Shown: positions 1 through 10,216 of the stretch, piece by piece
Numbering within the stretch: position 1 is the first letter of the stretch
Layout of the letters: the number at the start of each line of letters is the position of its first letter
Source: 'Nostoc azollae' 0708
GTDB lineage: Bacteria; Cyanobacteriota; Cyanobacteriia; Cyanobacteriales; Nostocaceae
DNA: 64,000 nucleotides
Direction of reading: 5' to 3'
Assembly: GCF_000196515.1 (NCBI RefSeq)
Contig: NC_014248.1
Span: 682,001 to 746,000, forward strand
Notes under the pieces: model-generated
Told to the model about the DNA's origin: nothing
Databases searched by the model: none
The model's input: the letters and a program-made list of their open reading frames with translations, nothing else
Program-made: the position numbers and the translations under genes

Positions 1-1000
1 ACCCAAAGTACAAAGTATGTAACTGCTGAATAGGTAAGTTAATAACCAAGGTAAATTAATAAACAGATTAAACCAGAGTTTCCCAAACTATTATATTTAA
101 TTGCATCTTGATAAAAGTTATATTTATTTACATAAACTAGTAAACTGGCTAAATTCACACATAATAAATATTGGTAAACCCACAGTTTCTGGTACAAATG
201 GCGGATAAAGTAACCATCGAGTAATGGGTGTTACAGAAGGATCTCCTTCCCTTTTTCTAAAACTGTTAGCGTGTAAAGCTGAAGTGATAATTATTAACGA
301 GTTGACACTATAGCAAGAACTACAAATTAACCAGGCAGAAATTAAAGATAAACCTGACTGAGTTAGTTTAATAGATTTTCGGTTTGTGACAAAGGTAATT
401 AATGTCCAGATACCAGGAATTAAAATAAAAATAAATCCTGTGGGTCTAGCCAAGATGATCAACCCTATTCCTAGTCCCAATATAAAAGTCAATCTCTATG
501 AGATAAAACTGGTGTAACTATTTCTCCAAATGATTAAAATACTAAATATGGAAATCACGATTGCTCTTAAAGCATAATCTAATAAATAATCTGTTCTGAC
601 AATTCCCAATATAGGAGATACTAGCCACAAAATGCTGGTAGTTATAGCTATTTTGCGATTTTCAAATAAATATTTTCCTAAATGATATATAGATAATATA
701 ATTATTGCTGAATATAATAAATTAACTAAACTTGCTTGGTCGTATCCCTGACCAAACAGAAACAAAAAGGTAGTTGTATAGATATATATATGTGTGGCGG
801 GATAACTAGGGGCTAATTGCCACAGAGATAATTACCATTCCCCTGAGAATAAATTAAAATTCTCAAAGATGCGATAATGACTTAATGCTCCTATTAAATG
901 TGCGCTTTGATCATATAGAGTTATCTAATAAAAACTAAGTTCTATCTATAACTAATGCCACTAACCAAATTACTAATAGTATGAGATAATCTTGTTCATA
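1..1000 (-). pseudogene. Decayed GT39-type membrane glycosyltransferase (partial)
   Basis: Reading the reverse strand, one frame runs from about 924 down to 124 and is interrupted by TAA at 832-834 and TAG at 496-498. An N-terminal piece in another frame (about 980-930) has a further TAG where an R-T-W-F-type motif would be expected. The translation is hydrophobic, with a lumenal-looking stretch (SLWQLAPSYP) followed by several membrane segments, and resembles ArnT/PMT-like family 39 glycosyltransferases, which move sugars from polyprenyl phosphate to lipids or proteins. Family members usually exceed 500 residues. Here about 290 are recognisable, and the C-terminal part is degraded or lies beyond the window edge; positions 1-100 still read openly in a shifted frame. 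The family call is by pattern only. It lies head-to-head with the GT2 remnant at 1276. Confidence 0.6.
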
Positions 1001-1275
1001 TTTAGAATCATGCTAATAATTCATATTTATAGGAACACGACTTTTTACTAGATTAAATTATCTATATGCTGAAAAGAATTTCTAGTTCAATAAGTAAACT
1101 GGAGTTAGTAAATTAGAAGATGAAATTCAAGAATTTTCGTTCTCAGACTCCGATTTTAGTAGGTAAAACTAATTCATAGTTTCAGTGAGCAATGCGACAA
1201 AATTCGGATTTTATATAAGCTGTTGTGGATTCAACAAAGCTAGATTAAAAAGGGTGTATAAAATTATCAATTGTT

Positions 1276-2220
1276 GTGAATCAGCCCATTTATTCCCTGG
1301 TTATCCCCATTGACAACGAAGAAGAAAATATTACAGAAATGTATAGCCGTATAATTAATGTCATGGAAGAATTAGACGGTTATGCTGAACTAATTTTAAT
1401 TGATCATGGTAGTGGCTATCACTCTTTGAGTATGATCCGCGAACTCTATCATCATCATAGTTGAGTACGTTACCTGAGTCTAGCTAGAAATTTCGGTCAT
1501 CAAGTCCCAGTCACCGCAGGTTTAAATTTTGCCCAAGGCAAAAGCATCATTGTCATGGATGCTGACTTACAAGACCCTCCAGAATTAATTTCAACTATGA
1601 TTGACAAATTGCATGAAGGATATCGAGTTGTTTATACCCAACGTATCTCACGTCAAAAAGAAAGTTAGCTAAAACACTTTACTGCATATCTTTTTTATCG
1701 TGTTCTCAAGCGTTTGGCTCAAGTTGACATCCCTGTGCATACCGGAGACTCCTGTTGAATGCATATACAGGTAGTAGATATCCTCAATGCTATGAGAGAA
1801 CGTAACCGCTACATTCTTGGTTTACGTGCTTGGGTTGGTTTTTAACGAACATCCGTACTTTTTGAAAGAAATCGCTGTTATGTACGTGATGTAAAATATA
1901 CTTTTGGTCAATCTTTATCTTTAGCAATCGATGGTACTATTTCTTTCTCCAGAGTTCCCCTCAGACTAGCTACTTATTTAGGGCTTTTATCGGCTGCTAT
2001 TGCTTTAATTATGATACTACTCGTGCTTTACTGGCAGATATTTGCAGCAGTATCTCCCTTAATAGGCTATACATTAATTACAATTGCTATGTTTTCCTTA
2101 GGGTCTATACAGTTAATTTGTATTGGTATTTTGGGTGAATACATTGGTCCGATATATGAAGACGTGAAGGGTCGTCCTCTTTATACGCTTAAAGAAACTG
2201 TAGGTTTTACAAGAACTTGA
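1276..2220 (+). pseudogene. Decayed GT2 polyprenyl-phosphate glycosyltransferase (DPM1/ArnC/GtrB-like)
   Basis: A single frame runs from GTG 1276 to the natural stop at 2220 and is interrupted by four in-frame stops: TGA 1462, TAG 1666, TGA 1756 and TAA 1843. There is no frameshift. The translation keeps the family layout: an N-terminal YSLVIPIDNEEENI strand, the metal and nucleotide motif [10 protein letters not shown], a GDxxRLM-like site hit by one stop, a WVGF(R/Q)T segment hit by another, and two C-terminal membrane helices ending in LGEYIGPIYEDVKGRPLY. Intact homologues transfer a sugar from a nucleotide donor to dolichyl or undecaprenyl phosphate, supplying GT39 enzymes such as the adjacent remnant. 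At about 314 residues including stops it is near full length, so inactivation looks recent. Confidence 0.9.
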
Positions 2221-2279
2221 TCTACTTAACCCAAGTTGCTAGTTATAACTAGCAGTCTTTTCGCTCCCTATAAATCTAC

Positions 2280-2319
2280 GCCAGTTGCTCATGGGGGAAA
2301 ACCCCCATGAGCAACTGGC
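2280..2319. repeat. Perfect 18-bp hairpin
   Basis: Arms 2280-2297 and 2302-2319 are exactly complementary around an AAAA loop, with a G5/C5 run next to the loop. It lies 60 bp after the GT2 pseudogene. No T-run follows immediately, so it is not a typical intrinsic terminator. It is more likely a mobile palindrome. Confidence 0.85.
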
Positions 2320-2351
2320 TTCTCTTAAAAAGGGGGACCTTGATTCCGTTT

Positions 2352-2383
2352 CCCCCCTTATCAACAAGGGGTTATGGGGGATC
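2352..2383. repeat. C/G-rich dispersed repeat, copy 1
   Basis: A CCCCCC-TTATCAACAA-GGGG-TTAT-GGGGGATCT unit. It closely resembles 7353-7383, where the same kind of unit sits inside the glutamate synthase reading frame. Confidence 0.65.
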
Positions 2384-2439
2384 TATTTCAGAAATAAACC
2401 TGAATATTGGTAACTAGCAACTTACGTTACTTAGAGGGT

Positions 2440-2590
2440 GTTTGAACAGTCATGCTGTAGCTTGCTTCCCTCAGGGTAAGCAGCGAAGTGAAGCATCTCA
2501 GATTAATTGCTTAAACCCTAGGTTCTAGAGCCTCCGGCATGCTTCGCGTTCACCCAGTGTCCCGAAGGGATACAGAATGACAAATTATAC
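2440..2590. repeat. Dispersed intergenic repeat with cyanobacterial imperfect palindromes
   Basis: This noncoding stretch contains motifs such as GCAGCGAAGTGAAGC, GCCTCCGGCATGC and CCCGAAGGGATAC. Related blocks (GCGAAGCGGAATG, GGGATAC, GCCGGAGGCT) recur at about 1430-1500 bases past 60000 (61430-61500), so it belongs to a dispersed repeat type. No open frame is supported. Confidence 0.4.
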
Positions 2591-2694
2591 CTTTTCTAAC
2601 TTTTCAAAGATCCTCTTAAAGTCCTGATTTTTTCAGAAGTAATTTTTCTTGTTATTTATCCCAAAATCAGAGTTAAAACACTCAGGTAATACCA

Positions 2695-3117
2695 GTGTCT
2701 CCACGAGAATTTAGTTTACTGCTAATATCGCTTCTCATAAGTGTTGCTGGACAGTTTTTATTAAAAATAGGAGCATTAAAATTAGGTAAAGTTCATGCTC
2801 GGAACTTTTGGAGTCTAATTTTCAACATTATCACCATACCAGAACTTCTATTAGGACTTACCTCTTATGGTATTGGTGTGCTCGCTTATATCCTAATCTT
2901 AACAAGAGTTAATCTCAGTGTCACTGCTCCTGCTGTATTAGTTGGTTATATCTTTCCTATATTACTGAGTTACTTTATTCTTAAATAACCTATTCCTTTA
3001 CTCCGTATTGTAGGATTAGGTTTCATTGTGACAGGAGTGATATTAGTAATCTGGCGAAAATCACTTAAAAATCAGAATTATTTATTGTCGTTGACACACA
3101 ACCTCATTATCTATTAA
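2695..3117 (+). pseudogene. Decayed EamA/SMR-type small membrane transporter
   Basis: From GTG 2695 a hydrophobic protein of 97 residues stops at TAA 2986-2988, but the same frame continues to a second stop at 3115-3117 (PIPLLRIVGLGFIVTGVILV and a basic tail). Together they give an about 140-residue protein with roughly four membrane helices, the size and pattern of SMR/EamA-like proteins including ArnE/ArnF-type flippases. GQFLLKIGALKLG near the N-terminus and the LVGYIFPILLSYF helix fit that group. A single nonsense codon explains the break. Lying downstream of GT39 and GT2 remnants, it could have flipped a lipid-linked sugar; this role is inferred from context. Confidence 0.75.
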
Positions 3118-3628
3118 GAAAATTATTTTTTTTGTATCCTGGAACAGGATCTATGTTAACGAATAAACATGACTTGAACATGGGAAAATATGATCAGTTG
3201 TTTTTTACTTATCCACTTATTGGATAAACTTTTTAAAACAATAATATATATCTGAGAATTCAATTTTCTCTTTAAAATGTAGGAACAAACTTTAGCAGCA
3301 AAATATACACTACTGGTAATATTGCTGATAGCTTGTGCCGTTATTTTAGGATAGATACTCTATTGTTATGGACTATTTATGTGGAAGAATCATTGATTCA
3401 ATATCCTACTGTGTTGACAAATGTACAAAACTCAGAGATTCATTGCTTAAAGCTAGTCGTGGAATGCTAAATACTCAGGTTTTGGGAAAATCAGTATAAT
3501 CTAATCTTCCTGCCTAAATCTCAGATTTTCTGTAACTTTGTATCCCAATTTTCATGATTACTAGTCAATCACTGAGTATCTAATATTTAGACAAAATGTG
3601 TTATAACCTACCGTCAGAAACATGACTG
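3118..3628. other. Intergenic, no gene supported
   Basis: AT-rich spacer of about 510 bases. A short hydrophobic reading around 3285-3350 (LLVILLIACAVILG) is followed at once by stops and could be the last trace of a membrane protein. It is too short to call. Confidence 0.5.
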
Positions 3629-4564
3629 ATGGTTCAACCCCCAAGGAGATATATAGTGGAACACAATAAGTCGTTTTTTTGGCCGCAGGGAATATTAATT
3701 ACATTACTTTGCTTAACTGGTACTGTAGGCATTGGTTTTATGATGCTTGTGAAGCCAAATATCTCTGATGCACAAAGTCGGCACGATATCAGTAGTAATG
3801 ATATTGCTGCTAACGTAGGCACTCAACAACGGATTGAGGCTTTTAAGGCGACAATACTCACTAGTTGGCAGCAAGAAGCACAAGAAAAAGGTATTACCAC
3901 TGATGTGCCATCACGCTTTCAAGGTGAAACAATTAAAGCCGCAACACTCCCCCCAGATCAGAAAGTGATTGCACTTACCTTTGATGATGGACCTTGGCCG
4001 AAAAGCACGGCGCTAATCCTTGATATTCTCAAAAGAAATAATATTAAAGGCACATTTTTTGTCCTTGGGCAAAATGTACAAAATTATCCAGATTTAACTA
4101 AACGAATAGTTGCTGAAGGTAATACCATTGCTAATCATACTTGGTATCACTTGTATCATAAAATGAACCCGCAAACCGCAGCCTATGAAGTTGCTAATAC
4201 ATCAGATATTATTTTTAAAACTACAGGTATAAAAACAGGTTTGTTTCGTCCACCTGGTGGGATTATGAATAATGGAGTAGCAGCTTATGCTAGAAGTAAT
4301 AAGTATGCAATTATTATGTGGTCTTCAGACTCAACAGACTATTCTCGTCCTGGTGTCCCAAGATTAATTAACAATATTTTCAGATCAGCAAAACCCGGTG
4401 GTATTGTATTAATGCATGATGGCGGTGGTGATCGCTCTCACACAGTAAAAGCCTTACCAGAAGTTATTAATAAATTCCGCAAGCAAGGCTATGAGTTTGT
4501 CACTATTCCAGAAATGTTAGAAATGCAAGATAAACATCAACAGTTACTTGCTAAGAAGAAGTAG
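3629..4564 (+). CDS. Polysaccharide deacetylase (NodB/CE4 domain), membrane-anchored
   Basis: This 311-residue protein has an N-terminal membrane segment at about residues 20-40, a linker, and a CE4 (NodB) catalytic domain from about 110. The signature motifs are complete: TFDDGPWP with Asp119 and Asp120 (catalytic base and metal ligand), NHTWYH giving the His170-x3-His174 metal pair, FRPPGG near 206, and LMHDGGG with His263. The family removes N-acetyl groups from peptidoglycan, chitin-like or other N-acetylated polysaccharides. With this anchor it should act at the outer face of the cytoplasmic membrane. The substrate cannot be told from sequence. The ATG at 3629 is chosen because an ATG at 3622 is out of frame. 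The gene stands alone and ends 60 bases before the oppositely oriented glutamate synthase. Confidence 0.93.
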   Translation: MVQPPRRYIVEHNKSFFWPQGILITLLCLTGTVGIGFMMLVKPNISDAQSRHDISSNDIAANVGTQQRIEAFKATILTSWQQEAQEKGITTDVPSRFQGETIKAATLPPDQKVIALTFDDGPWPKSTALILDILKRNNIKGTFFVLGQNVQNYPDLTKRIVAEGNTIANHTWYHLYHKMNPQTAAYEVANTSDIIFKTTGIKTGLFRPPGGIMNNGVAAYARSNKYAIIMWSSDSTDYSRPGVPRLINNIFRSAKPGGIVLMHDGGGDRSHTVKALPEVINKFRKQGYEFVTIPEMLEMQDKHQQLLAKKK

Positions 4565-4624
4565 TGATTGGTAATGGGTAATTGGTAATTTGTAAAAACT
4601 CTTACCCAGTCCCCAGTCCCCAGC

Positions 4625-7600
4625 TTAAACCGAACTTAACTGTTTACTTACCTTCTCAGTTTCACCATTAGCTTCTGGACTGTCAGCTTCTGAAGGTGGT
4701 ACAACTTGCCAGAATTTAGGGAGATATTCTGACCAATTTTGTAAAATTAGTTGTGCTTTTGGTGAACTAGTGCGATCACCATGAGCTTTAATCAAATCAT
4801 ATAGTTGTTTTGCACCAGCTTCCGTCACCACCCGCTGAATTTTCACAAGAGCCTTATTAACCAACTCAGGGAAAGCACCATCTTCATCTAAGAAGTAACC
4901 CAGTCCACCAGTCATTCCAGCGCCAACGTTGCGGCCGACTTTACCCAGAACCACAACTGCACCACCAGTCATATATTCACAGCAGTGATCACCAGCCCCT
5001 TCAATTACCGCTGTACCTTTAGAATTACGTACAGCAAAGCGTTCTCCGGCTAAACCGTTGGCAAATAATACACCACCAGTTGCACCATAAAGACAGGTAT
5101 TGCCAACAATCACATTTTGTGAGGGGTCATAGTTAGCATCTGCTGGGGGCTTAATGATAATTTCTCCCCCGTGCATTCCCTTACCTACATAGTCGTTAGC
5201 TTCCCCTGTCAAAGCGAGGGTTAAACCAGGAAGGTTAAACGCGCCAAAGCTTTGGCCTGCACTACCTTGGAAATTTAGGTTAATTTGACCCTCAAAACCA
5301 CTGTCACCATATTGGGATGCGATTGCCCCTGCTAGTCTTGAACCTACTGTTCTATCAGTGTTTACGACTGTAAAAGTCTTACTGATAGTCGATTGATTGC
5401 TAATTGCAGCTTGAATATCCCTATCAGCTAAAATTTGGTCATCTAACACAGATCCATTGCTGTGAACCTCTTCATGTACCAACCAGCTACGGTTTTGTTT
5501 TGCGTCTGGTAGCTTAGTTAAGCAGCCTAAATTGATGGATTGGGTTTTAGCCAGGTTCACATCAGAATGCACTGTTAACAAATCTGCCCTACCAGTCAAT
5601 TCTGTTAAGGATCGATAACCCAGTTTAGCTAACAAACTGCGAACCTCTTCCGCCACAAAATAGAAGAAGTTAACGACATGGTCTGGGATACCTGTAAAGC
5701 GTTGACGCAACTCTTCCTTCTGAGTGGCTACACCCTTGGGACAAGAATTTAAATGACACACCCGTGCCATAATACAGCCTTCAGCAATCATGGCGATAGA
5801 ACCGAAACCGAACTCTTCGGCACCCATTAAGGAAGCAACCAGAATATCCCAGCCACTCTTGAGACCACCATCAACTCTTAAAATCACGCGATCTCGCAAT
5901 CCATTTTCCATCAACACCCGATGCACTTCACTTAAACCGAGTTCCCAAGGACTACCAGCGTGTTTAATAGAACTTAGAGGAGATGCACCAGTACCGCCAT
6001 CATGACCAGAAATTTGGATAATATCAGCATTAGCTTTCGCCACACCAGCCGCGATAGTACCAATCCCGATTTCTGCAACCAACTTCACAGAAACCTGTGC
6101 TTTTGGGTTAATTTGATGCAAGTCAAAAATCAACTGCGCCAAATCTTCAATCGAGTAAATATCATGATGTGGTGGTGGAGAAATCAAAGTTACACCAGGC
6201 TTAGAACGGCGCAACATAGCAATATAGGGGCTGACCTTTGGACCCGGTAACTGTCCACCTTCCCCTGGTTTGGCACCTTGAGCGATTTTGATTTCGATTT
6301 GTTTGGCGCTGGCTAAATATCCCGGTGTGACACCAAAACGACCAGAAGCAACTTGTTTGATGGCGCTTGAAGCTATATCACCATTTCGCAACCCACTTAA
6401 ATGGGGGAAATTGGATGAATGACCAGTTGAGTCAACATCATTTAATACTTTGTAACGAACTGGATCTTCCCCACCTTCACCAGAGTTAGATTTACCACCA
6501 ATGCGATTCATGGCAATCGCTAAAGTTTCATGTGCCTCTCGTGATAATGCACCTAAAGACATTCCCCCAGTACAGAAGCGTTTAGCAATTTCGCTGACAG
6601 ACTCTACTTCTTCAATCGGAATAGAAGGACACTCACTGGCAAAATCCAACAAATCCCGTAACGCCGTTGTCGGTCTACCTTGTAAATACTGTTTATAAAC
6701 TTCGTAATGTTCATATTTCTTACCATCCACAGCCTTATGCAGCGCCTTGACCAGTTCCGGGCAATTACCATGATATTCACCACCAGGACGATACTGAACA
6801 AAGCCGAGATTTTCTAACTTCTTCGCTGTCAGTTCCGGGAAAGCCTTACTGTGGAAAGAAAGCACCTCTTGAGCTAATTCCTTGCAACTAAGGCCACCAA
6901 TGCGGGAAGTTGTTCCTCTAAAACCCAAAGCCAACAAATCCCCACCGATACCAATAGCTTCAAAAATTTGTGCTGCTTGATAGCTAGAAAGTAGAGATAT
7001 CCCCATTTTTGAGAGAATCTTCAACAAACCTGATTCTACAGCTTGGCGATAATTTGCGATCGCCTGTTCTAGAGTCAGAGTATTAATTTTCCCCCTTTCC
7101 ATAAACTGTTGCGTTTTCGGATCAGACCACCAATCCTGCACAGTATCCAAAGCCATATAGGGACAAACCACACCAGCACCATAGCCCAACAAACAAGCAA
7201 AATGATGGGTACTCCAACATTGGGCGGTGTGAACAACCAAAGATGTTTTCATCCGCACACCTTCGCGGATCAAATAATGGTGAACCGCACCAATAGCCAA
7301 CAAAGGTGGAATATAAGTAAAATCAGCACTTATCCCACTTATGCCTTCTTCGCCCCCCTTTTCAAGGGGGGTTGGGGGGATCTTATCACTCAAGATCAAA
7401 ATCTTCGCACCAGCGCGCACAGATTCCACTGCTTGTCTTTGTAAAGCTTCCACCGCCTCTTTCAAACCCTCTGGACCTGCAGCAATAGAAAACAAAGTTG
7501 ACAACTCAGCAGTCGCAAAACCAGACAACTTAATTGCTGCTAACTCAGTCTCCGTCAAAACAGGCGAATCTAACTTCAGTTTGCGAGCGTGTTCTGGTTT

Positions 7601-9340
7601 CGGTTCTAATAAATTACCTCTTTCACCCAGTTCCAGCGTCAAAGACATCACCAGCTTTTCCCGTAAAGGGTCAATTGGTGGGTTTGTCACCTGAGCAAAC
7701 CGCTGTTTAAAATAGTCATAGAGCAGATGGGGTTTTTCTGATAACACCGCCAAGGGAATATCATCCCCCATACAGAAAGTCGGTTCTGCACCAGTATTAG
7801 CCATCGGCTGAATCACCATTTCCACATCTTCTGTGGTGTAGCCAAAAGCAATTTGTTGTTGGAGTAAAGTTTGTTTTTCTGGTATGTCAGTGGTCAGATG
7901 TCCATTGTCAGTCCTATGATGACCATTACCGTTAGCATTGACAGCTGACGGTTTTACCAAATGTTTCAATTCTTGGCGATATTGTTGCAACCAATCCCCA
8001 TAAGGATGTAGCTTGGCAATACGCTGTTTAATTTCCCAGTTCTTAAGGATCTCATTGCTGGTTAAGTCTACAGCAATCATTTGTCCTGGACCCAATCTGC
8101 CTTTTTCCAAAATATTGGCTTCTGGGAATTCCACCACACCTGCTTCAGAACCAACTACGATATAGTCATCTTTAGTAATCAAATAGCGAGCTGGTCTTAA
8201 ACCATTACGGTCTAAAGTCGCACCCACTCTTTTTCCATCACTAAATACCAACAGCGCAGGGCCATCCCAAGGTTCTTGCAGACCACTGTAATATTCATAA
8301 AAATCAACAATCTCAGGATAATTTTGCAAAGAAGGTTGATTTTTGTAAGCCTCTGGAACCATCATCATTAAAGCTTCCAAAGGGCTGCGTCCAGAACGCA
8401 CCAGCAACTCCAGTACGTTATCAAGACTAGCTGAATCGCTGCTGTCAGTATTTACCAATGGTTTAAATTCCTCAGCTCTTCCATTCCAAACCGGATGATC
8501 TAAGGTAGCTTCTCTGGCCATCATCCAGTTAATATTACCCAGCAGTGTATTAATTTCGCCATTGTGACCCAATAGCCGCATGGGTTGTGCTAAAGGCCAT
8601 TTCGGCATCGTGTTAGTACTAAACCGACGATGATAAACAGCAAAAGCAATCTTGAAAGCCGGATTTTTTAAATCCGGGTAAAATTCTCCCAACACCGCCG
8701 AACGTACCATACCCTTATAGACAATTGTGCAGGTCGATAGGGAACAGACATAAAATTCTTCGGAAATGTTTTTGGCTGCTTTAACAATACGGCGACGGGC
8801 AATATACAATTCCCGTTCTAATTCATCGCCACTTTTATCAGCCGACGCTAAAAAAACTTGTTCTATCTGGGGTTGATTTTCTTTTGCTTGCATCCCTAAT
8901 ACTTCTGAACGCACGGGGACTACTCGCCAGCCCAGCACAGTCAATTTTTCCTCAGCCGCTACTTGCTCAAATATAGCTTTGACTTTTTTTGCTGATTCCT
9001 GGTTTTGAGGCAAGAATATCATTCCTGCTGCCATATTACCACTATCTGAAACATTAATCCCTTCTTGTTGAAACAATTCCCAAGGAATCGCTGTCAAAAT
9101 CCCTGCACCATCACCAGAGTCTTGGTCGGCGCTGCATCCTCCTCTATGTTCTAAGCAAGTTAGAGCAGTTAAAGCCTTTGTTAAAATTTCATGATTGGCG
9201 AGATTTTGCCGATGGGCTATAAACCCTACACCACAAGCATCTCTTTCCTCTGATAACCATCGTTGTCCTGAGTAAGTATCCGTAATTTCCATGTCTGACA
9301 ATGTAATGTTTTGACCCTGATTCAATGATTGATGATTCAT
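4625..9340 (-). CDS. gltS: Ferredoxin-dependent glutamate synthase
   Basis: The 1571-residue enzyme converts glutamine plus 2-oxoglutarate to two glutamates using reduced ferredoxin, the second half of the GS-GOGAT cycle. Cys36 (RDACGVGF) is the expected nucleophile of the N-terminal class II amidotransferase domain, exposed after propeptide removal. The central and FMN-binding synthase domains follow ([26 protein letters not shown]). Cys1189, Cys1195 and Cys1200 form the C-x5-C-x4-C 3Fe-4S site. The C-terminal glycine-rich beta-helix ([14 protein letters not shown]) is complete. Length is slightly above the usual value. One reason is an in-frame repeat-derived segment at about residues 653-671 ([10 protein letters not shown]), which follows the conserved AKILILSD strand. 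A second low-complexity stretch ([11 protein letters not shown]) may be similar. No clear NtcA box was found upstream. Confidence 0.97.
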   Translation of the reverse strand: MNHQSLNQGQNITLSDMEITDTYSGQRWLSEERDACGVGFIAHRQNLANHEILTKALTALTCLEHRGGCSADQDSGDGAGILTAIPWELFQQEGINVSDSGNMAAGMIFLPQNQESAKKVKAIFEQVAAEEKLTVLGWRVVPVRSEVLGMQAKENQPQIEQVFLASADKSGDELERELYIARRRIVKAAKNISEEFYVCSLSTCTIVYKGMVRSAVLGEFYPDLKNPAFKIAFAVYHRRFSTNTMPKWPLAQPMRLLGHNGEINTLLGNINWMMAREATLDHPVWNGRAEEFKPLVNTDSSDSASLDNVLELLVRSGRSPLEALMMMVPEAYKNQPSLQNYPEIVDFYEYYSGLQEPWDGPALLVFSDGKRVGATLDRNGLRPARYLITKDDYIVVGSEAGVVEFPEANILEKGRLGPGQMIAVDLTSNEILKNWEIKQRIAKLHPYGDWLQQYRQELKHLVKPSAVNANGNGHHRTDNGHLTTDIPEKQTLLQQQIAFGYTTEDVEMVIQPMANTGAEPTFCMGDDIPLAVLSEKPHLLYDYFKQRFAQVTNPPIDPLREKLVMSLTLELGERGNLLEPKPEHARKLKLDSPVLTETELAAIKLSGFATAELSTLFSIAAGPEGLKEAVEALQRQAVESVRAGAKILILSDKIPPTPLEKGGEEGISGISADFTYIPPLLAIGAVHHYLIREGVRMKTSLVVHTAQCWSTHHFACLLGYGAGVVCPYMALDTVQDWWSDPKTQQFMERGKINTLTLEQAIANYRQAVESGLLKILSKMGISLLSSYQAAQIFEAIGIGGDLLALGFRGTTSRIGGLSCKELAQEVLSFHSKAFPELTAKKLENLGFVQYRPGGEYHGNCPELVKALHKAVDGKKYEHYEVYKQYLQGRPTTALRDLLDFASECPSIPIEEVESVSEIAKRFCTGGMSLGALSREAHETLAIAMNRIGGKSNSGEGGEDPVRYKVLNDVDSTGHSSNFPHLSGLRNGDIASSAIKQVASGRFGVTPGYLASAKQIEIKIAQGAKPGEGGQLPGPKVSPYIAMLRRSKPGVTLISPPPHHDIYSIEDLAQLIFDLHQINPKAQVSVKLVAEIGIGTIAAGVAKANADIIQISGHDGGTGASPLSSIKHAGSPWELGLSEVHRVLMENGLRDRVILRVDGGLKSGWDILVASLMGAEEFGFGSIAMIAEGCIMARVCHLNSCPKGVATQKEELRQRFTGIPDHVVNFFYFVAEEVRSLLAKLGYRSLTELTGRADLLTVHSDVNLAKTQSINLGCLTKLPDAKQNRSWLVHEEVHSNGSVLDDQILADRDIQAAISNQSTISKTFTVVNTDRTVGSRLAGAIASQYGDSGFEGQINLNFQGSAGQSFGAFNLPGLTLALTGEANDYVGKGMHGGEIIIKPPADANYDPSQNVIVGNTCLYGATGGVLFANGLAGERFAVRNSKGTAVIEGAGDHCCEYMTGGAVVVLGKVGRNVGAGMTGGLGYFLDEDGAFPELVNKALVKIQRVVTEAGAKQLYDLIKAHGDRTSSPKAQLILQNWSEYLPKFWQVVPPSEADSPEANGETEKVSKQLSSV
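7353..7383. repeat. C/G-rich dispersed repeat inside gltS, copy 2
   Basis: The unit CCCCCC-TTTTCAA-GGGGGG-TT-GGGGGGATCT matches the intergenic copy at 2352-2383 except for small internal differences. It lies in the reverse-strand gltS frame and encodes [10 protein letters not shown], a peptide typical of cyanobacterial dispersed repeats. The flanking protein sequence is conserved on both sides (ILILSD before, [14 protein letters not shown] after), so the repeat appears to be an in-frame insertion. Confidence 0.75.
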
Positions 9341-10216
9341 ACTCTATTCCTGAAATATTGAGTTACGGATTTTGCCACTATTGCTACTGCCAAGAAAAAA
9401 ATTTCTAAATTTAGCGGTGGAGAAATACATAATCACAAAAATTTAGGGAAAAAAAATTTTAACTTCGGATTTACTTTTTGGGTTAACCGTGTTAAAATAA
9501 CCGCGTTATTTTTTTATGTGTTTATGTACTATTAGAAAAACTGCCTTTATCTAGACTATTTGCTTTCGCTGACATTACGTTTATTTATGATGATAAAGCT
9601 AAGTATTTTTCAATCCCCTTGTAGCCAGATAAAGGGTATTTATCAGGATAACCTGCCTTGGTGTACCTGAGATTCAGTGTAAACTGAACAATCCAGTGTC
9701 TCGAAAGCTGGAATTCTCTGGTTGCATGTCACAAAGACAGCGTATTAAACTATATAACCATTTGACGATTCGTAAACTATAGCTGTTGTCTATAATTTTC
9801 GCCGATTGTCAATCGTTACCTGTCTATTTGACAATGAGACATCAGTGAAACCGCAACAGCCAATGACTTATGTCAAGCTGCGCTATCCGTGATGATGGAA
9901 TATCTGAATTTTTGGTTTAAATACCAGGACTACTATTATAGCGTGTTTGTAAAAATGTGTTATTTAGAACAATTAGCCTTAGTAGTTTTGGCGGGAAAAT
10001 TACTTGCCAGTTTTTACTGGATATAAATAAAATAGGCAAAATACATAATATCACTTTTATTGAAAAATAGAAGCTTAATTTTTTAAGATTTCCTCATAAC
10101 TGATTAGATATCCTCTAAGGTGGTAAGGGGACTGGCAAATGGGGACTGGGGAAGTAACTTTCCTAAGGACCAATGGCTAATCACCAATCACCAATGCCCA
10201 TTTAAGGATATTAAAA
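9341..10216. other. Long divergent intergenic region
   Basis: This 876-base AT-rich region separates the divergent starts of glutamate synthase and the phosphodiester glycosidase-like gene and must hold both promoters. The near-direct repeat AACCGTGTTAAAAT / AACCGCGTTATTT lies around 9486-9513. I looked for the NtcA site GTA-N8-TAC and did not find a convincing one. No open frame or tRNA-like fold was recognised. Confidence 0.5.

Larger units (their letters stand above)
2233..2423. repeat. Inverted-repeat-bounded element, copy 1
   Basis: The stretch is bounded by a perfect 13-bp inverted repeat, 2233-2245 (AAGTTGCTAGTTA) and 2411-2423. Inside are a perfect 18-bp hairpin and a C/G-rich dispersed repeat. 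The left arm with its flank (2228-2246) matches the left arm of another element at 19662-19680 in 16 of 19 positions. It has no coding capacity, so a MITE-like or palindromic dispersed repeat is the best description. Confidence 0.6.

Noticed and set aside
5790-7694. Several 60-120 residue open frames on the forward strand across gltS
   Set aside because: They lie antisense to a conserved 1571-residue enzyme, have no family pattern, and arise from codon bias of the true frame.
9341-10216. NtcA binding site for gltS
   Set aside because: No GTA-N8-TAC with a suitably placed -10 element could be found by eye.
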